From: Tildeniella torsiva UHER 1998/13D
GTDB taxonomy: Bacteria > Cyanobacteriota > Cyanobacteriia > Phormidesmidales > Phormidesmidaceae
Direction: 5' to 3'
NCBI GenBank assembly: GCA_019358835.1
Contig: JAHHIH010000001.1
Coordinates: 124,001-188,000 of the forward strand
Length of the DNA stretch: 64,000 nt
The notes under the pieces are model-generated. The model searched no databases. It saw only the letters and a list, made by a program, of their open reading frames with translations, and was not told the DNA's origin. This document shows, one piece after another, positions 61,139 through 64,000 of this stretch (positions are counted from its first letter, which is position 1; each line of letters starts with the position of its first letter). Position numbers and translations under genes: made by a program.

Positions 61139-64000
61139 ATGCATCGCTTAGCCGCTACCCCCGGCGGCTGGACGCCGGATACCAAGGGCGTCATTTTTGT
61201 CGAGCAGACCCCGGCACCGCTGGTGTTTCTCACCGCCGCCGATACCGAAATTCAAAGTCTGACTCGGGCCAGTTTTCCCGCCGATTTTCCGGCCCTACGG
61301 GTGGCCAACCTGCTTCAGCTTCAGCAGCAGTTGGCGATCGACACCTACGCCGACGATGTGCTGCGCCACGCCCAGCTCATTGTGGTGCGGCTGCTGGGGG
61401 GCCGCGCCTACTGGCCCTACGGACTGGAAGTCGTTCGGGATGTGGCCGCCGAAACCGGGGCTGCCCTGATTGTGCTGCCCGGCGACGATCACCCCGCCCC
61501 CGACCTGATCAGCCATTCCACCGTGCCGCTGACGGTGGCCAACCAGCTCTGGCGCTACCTCAATGAAGGCGGCGTCGAGAATATGGCGCATGGGTTGATG
61601 TGGGTGTGCGATCGCCTTCTCCACACCGCTTACCATCCCCCCGAACCGCAGGAAATTCCTAAAGTTGGCATCTATCCCCTTTGGGCGTCTACTGTTCAAC
61701 CGCCGACAGTCCCTGGCTCCCTCTCCCCTAGCCCCTCTCCCATGGGGAGAGGGGGACTGGAGTGTGAAACTGCCAAAGTGGGTCTGATTTTCTATCGCGC
61801 TCACTATCTGGCGGGCAATACTGCGCCCATTGACGCGCTGTGTGCGGCGCTGGCAGAACGACAGCTCCACCCGGTACCCGTATTTGTATCGTCGCTGCAA
61901 GATCCTGAGGTGCAGGAGGAGTTGATCACTCTGCTGAAGCCCAAAGAGGGTCAGGGCATTGATGTGCTGCTGAATACCACCAGCTTTTCGGTGGCGAAGC
62001 TGGACGGTGCCACGCCCAATTTAGATCTGTGGGAAACCCTGGATGTGCCGGTGCTGCAAGTGATTCTCAGCGGCGGCACCAAAGCCGCTTGGGAAAGCCA
62101 AAGTCTAGGCCTCTCGCCCCGCGACATTGCCATGAATGTGGCTCTGCCCGAGGTGGATGGGCGCATTATCACCCGTGCGGTTTCGTTTAAATCGGTCAAT
62201 CAGCGCAGCGAGACGCTAGAAACCGATGTGGTCACCTACGAGCCGGTGGGCGATCGCATCACCTTCGTCGCCGACCTAGCCGCCCATTGGGCCAGCCTGC
62301 GCCGTACCCCCGTGAGCGATCGCCGCATCGCCTTAATTCTCGCCAACTACCCCAACCGCGACGGTCGCTTGGCAAATGGAGTTGGTTTAGACACGCCCCA
62401 GAGTGCGATCGAAGTTCTCCACGCCCTCAAAGATGCTGGCTACACCCTGGGCGACATTCCCACCGATGGCGATGACCTGATTCGCCAGCTCACCGCCGGG
62501 GTGACCAATGACCCCGAAGGCAAGGATTTTCGCCAAATCCACCAGTCCCTTGCCCTCGCAGACTACTGCCAGCATTTTGAGACTCTGCCGGAAGCGGTGC
62601 GTGTTGGTATGAGCGATCGGTGGGGCATGCCTGGGGAAGATGGGGAAGAAATTCAAAATTTCTCCTCCGGAGACGCTACGCGAACAAAATTCAAAATTCA
62701 AAACTCCCTACCCCCTACTCCCCACCCCACTATCACCTCACCTGCCCCCTTCCCGATCTCTGGCATCCAACTCGGCAACGTCTTCATCGGCGTTCAGCCC
62801 AGCCGGGGCTACGACCTCGACCCCTCGCTCAACTACCACTCGCCCGACCTGGAACCAACCCACGACTACCTGGCCTTCTATCTTTGGCTGAGGCATACCT
62901 TTGGGGCGCAGGCGATCGTTCACCTGGGCAAGCACGGCAATTTGGAGTGGCTGCCCGGCAAAGGCGTCGGCCTGTCGCAGGACTGCTACCCCGAGGCGAT
63001 GTTTGGCCCCATGCCGCACCTGTACCCGTTTATTGTCAATGACCCCGGCGAAGGCTCCCAGGCGAAGCGCCGCGCCCAGGCGGTAATTCTCGACCACCTC
63101 ACTCCACCGCTCACCCGCGCCGAACTCTACGGCCCCCTCGAAAAGCTTGAAGGGCTGGTAGATGAATACTACGAAGCCCAGAGTTTAGATCCAAGCCGGT
63201 TGGCCTTGATTGGCGATCGCATCCTCACCCTCCTCACCGAAACCAGCCTGCTTGCTGAAATTTCCACCAACCCAGGGCAGACACGTGGGTCTGCCCATAC
63301 ACCCACCCATCCACCCACCGACCCATCCACTCCCCCACTCCCCACCCTCGACACCTACCTCTGCGACCTCAAGGAAGCCCAGATTCGCGACGGCCTCCAC
63401 ATCTTTGGCCAGTGCCCCGATGGCCGCCAGCTGCGAGATTTGATCGTGGCGATCGCCCGCCACCCCAACCCTGGCCGCCAGGGATTAACGCGCGCGATCG
63501 CAGAATCTTGGGGTCTAGACCTCGACCCTCTCACTATCGATCTCGGCGAATCCTTCACCCCCTCACTCCCTCACCTCTCCACCTGTCGCATCGCCGGAGA
63601 CGTTGTTGAAGCCTTAGAAGAGGAAGCGTCGCGTCTGGTGGAAGGGTTATTGATGAAAACTACTGCCCCGAGCCGCCCTCTCCCTAGCCCTCTCCCAGGG
63701 GGAGAGGGAACCGGAATTGGCTCCAGCCCCCCTCTCCCTGAGGGAGAGGGGCTGGGGGTGAGGGGGACAACCCTCGCCGCCGAACTCCACTGGATTCAGC
63801 ACACCCTCATCCCCGCCCTGACCCGCACCACCGACGAGATCGCCAACCTACTGTCGGGCCTCGACGGGCGCTACGTGCCCAGCGGCCCCGCCGGAGCCCC
63901 CACCCGCAATCGCCCTGATGTGCTGCCCACAGGGCGCAATTTCTTCTCGGTAGATATTCGCGCTATCCCCACCGAGAGCGCCTGGGATGTGGGGAGGCGA
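61139..64000 (+). CDS. cobN: Cobaltochelatase subunit CobN, cut by window edge
   Basis: The large subunit of the aerobic cobaltochelatase, inserting Co2+ into hydrogenobyrinic acid diamide in B12 synthesis. 954 codons are open from ATG 61139 (MHRLAATPGGWTPDTKGVIFVEQTPAP) to the window edge; a stop in frame lies just upstream. Family blocks are IVVRLLGGRAYWPYG, VFIGVQPSRGYD and IVHLGKHGNLEWLPGKGVGLS. Four in-frame repeat-derived stretches occur at about residues 193-206, 500-535, 711-737 and 845-876. The C-terminal part, usually another 250-400 residues, is outside. Confidence 0.93.
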   Translation, partial: MHRLAATPGGWTPDTKGVIFVEQTPAPLVFLTAADTEIQSLTRASFPADFPALRVANLLQLQQQLAIDTYADDVLRHAQLIVVRLLGGRAYWPYGLEVVRDVAAETGAALIVLPGDDHPAPDLISHSTVPLTVANQLWRYLNEGGVENMAHGLMWVCDRLLHTAYHPPEPQEIPKVGIYPLWASTVQPPTVPGSLSPSPSPMGRGGLECETAKVGLIFYRAHYLAGNTAPIDALCAALAERQLHPVPVFVSSLQDPEVQEELITLLKPKEGQGIDVLLNTTSFSVAKLDGATPNLDLWETLDVPVLQVILSGGTKAAWESQSLGLSPRDIAMNVALPEVDGRIITRAVSFKSVNQRSETLETDVVTYEPVGDRITFVADLAAHWASLRRTPVSDRRIALILANYPNRDGRLANGVGLDTPQSAIEVLHALKDAGYTLGDIPTDGDDLIRQLTAGVTNDPEGKDFRQIHQSLALADYCQHFETLPEAVRVGMSDRWGMPGEDGEEIQNFSSGDATRTKFKIQNSLPPTPHPTITSPAPFPISGIQLGNVFIGVQPSRGYDLDPSLNYHSPDLEPTHDYLAFYLWLRHTFGAQAIVHLGKHGNLEWLPGKGVGLSQDCYPEAMFGPMPHLYPFIVNDPGEGSQAKRRAQAVILDHLTPPLTRAELYGPLEKLEGLVDEYYEAQSLDPSRLALIGDRILTLLTETSLLAEISTNPGQTRGSAHTPTHPPTDPSTPPLPTLDTYLCDLKEAQIRDGLHIFGQCPDGRQLRDLIVAIARHPNPGRQGLTRAIAESWGLDLDPLTIDLGESFTPSLPHLSTCRIAGDVVEALEEEASRLVEGLLMKTTAPSRPLPSPLPGGEGTGIGSSPPLPEGEGLGVRGTTLAAELHWIQHTLIPALTRTTDEIANLLSGLDGRYVPSGPAGAPTRNRPDVLPTGRNFFSVDIRAIPTESAWDVGRR
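61718..61755. repeat. Family A repeat inside cobN, copy 1
   Basis: TCCCTCTCCCCTAGCCCCTCTCCCATGGGGAGAGGGGG encodes GSLSPSPSPMGRGG in frame. The palindrome CTCTCCCATGGGGAGAG is intact, so the insertion is probably recent. It interrupts the N-terminal domain of CobN. Confidence 0.85.
62640..62745. repeat. Mixed dispersed repeats inside cobN, copy 2
   Basis: This contains CAAAATTCAAAATTC-type sequence, TCCGGAGACGCTACGCGAAC, and a CCCCTACTCCCCACCCC stretch, read in frame as NFSSGDATRTKFKIQNSLPP and on. Relatives lie at 27403 and 42873-42968. It precedes the conserved VFIGVQPSRGYD block. Confidence 0.82.
63271..63351. repeat. CCACCCATC tandem-like repeat inside cobN, copy 3
   Basis: ACACCCACCCATCCACCCACCGACCCATCCACTCCCCC encodes THPPTDPSTPPLP. 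Relatives are at 5767-5800 and 6432-6545. The frame is kept. Confidence 0.8.
63675..63767. repeat. Family A repeat inside cobN, double copy 4
   Basis: Two family A palindromes in tandem: CCCTCTCCCTAGCCCTCTCCCAGGGGGAGAGGG and CCCCCTCTCCCTGAGGGAGAGGGGCTGGGGGTGAGGGGG. They encode PLPSPLPGGEGTG and SPPLPEGEGLGVRG in frame. The first is nearly identical to that in the ABC ATPase. Confidence 0.87.

Noticed and set aside
1-64000. tRNA, rRNA, tmRNA, CRISPR arrays and complete insertion sequences
   Set aside because: None was seen when reading the intergenic regions for T-loop sequences, direct-repeat arrays with spacers or transposase frames. A covariance-model search would be needed to exclude small RNAs.

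Overview
The window is chromosomal DNA from a cyanobacterium. It carries the cyanobacterial acpP-fabF-tkt gene order, a CyanoP (PsbP) lipoprotein, an ApcA-type allophycocyanin subunit, a thylakoid DUF2854 protein, a Psb32-like TPM protein, and a fused NrtC-type ATPase. The DNA is GC-rich and full of the HIP1 octamer GCGATCGC. Dispersed palindromic and heptamer repeats are common. This looks like a filamentous Leptolyngbya/Nodosilinea-type strain, but that placement is inference from gene content only. Both window edges cut genes: tkt at the left and cobN at the right.

Layout. 1-6.4 kb (minus strand): transketolase, fabF, acpP, a Maf pyrophosphatase, CyanoP, a lipoprotein methyltransferase and DUF2854. 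6.6-12 kb (plus): a small coiled protein, a ferredoxin, a DUF3326 pair, a response regulator plus a receiver-kinase, and purD. 12-13.9 kb (minus): an unknown protein and a GlsB/YmgE-type membrane protein. 14.5-17.3 kb (plus): a two-gene unit encoding a KASIII-like ketosynthase fused to a heme-oxygenase-like diiron (HDO-type) domain, followed by a translationally coupled unknown protein. This unit is the best candidate for an undescribed pathway. 17.5-22.6 kb: M3 peptidase, DUF421, lepB, DUF2949 and an AI-2E exporter. 23-25.7 kb: a papain-like protease with an acidic tail and a PAS-GGDEF cyclase. 25.7-31.1 kb (minus): mostly small accessory genes, including DUF1830, a receiver with Glu in place of Asp, a zinc ribbon, an orphan ApcA-like subunit, a PNPOx-like protein and a PRC-barrel protein. 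31.2-33.6 kb: an HTH-NACHT NTPase.

33.8-40.9 kb holds a TetR-regulated drug-type ABC exporter (HlyD, fused double ATPase, two permeases) with a 9+6+9 bp operator. A VapBC-like module sits in reverse orientation between the two permeases. 41.5-47.5 kb is a four-gene NrtABCD/CmpABCD-family uptake operon whose gaps are filled with repeats and hairpins. 47.5-53.6 kb holds a GNAT enzyme and a sulfate uptake locus: a CysR-like regulator, a NIL protein, cysW, cysT and sbpA, with cysA divergent. 53.8-61 kb: lgt, a tandem-repeat periplasmic protein divergent from an OmpR/HisK pair, a Psb32-like protein, and a hybrid kinase whose receiver lacks the phosphorylatable Asp. 61.1 kb to the end: cobN.

Two themes run across the window. 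First, nutrient import genes for an oxyanion or bicarbonate and for sulfate lie side by side. Second, dispersed repeats have entered coding sequence in frame, four times in cobN and once in the fused ABC ATPase. No rRNA, tRNA, CRISPR array or complete insertion sequence was recognised by reading.
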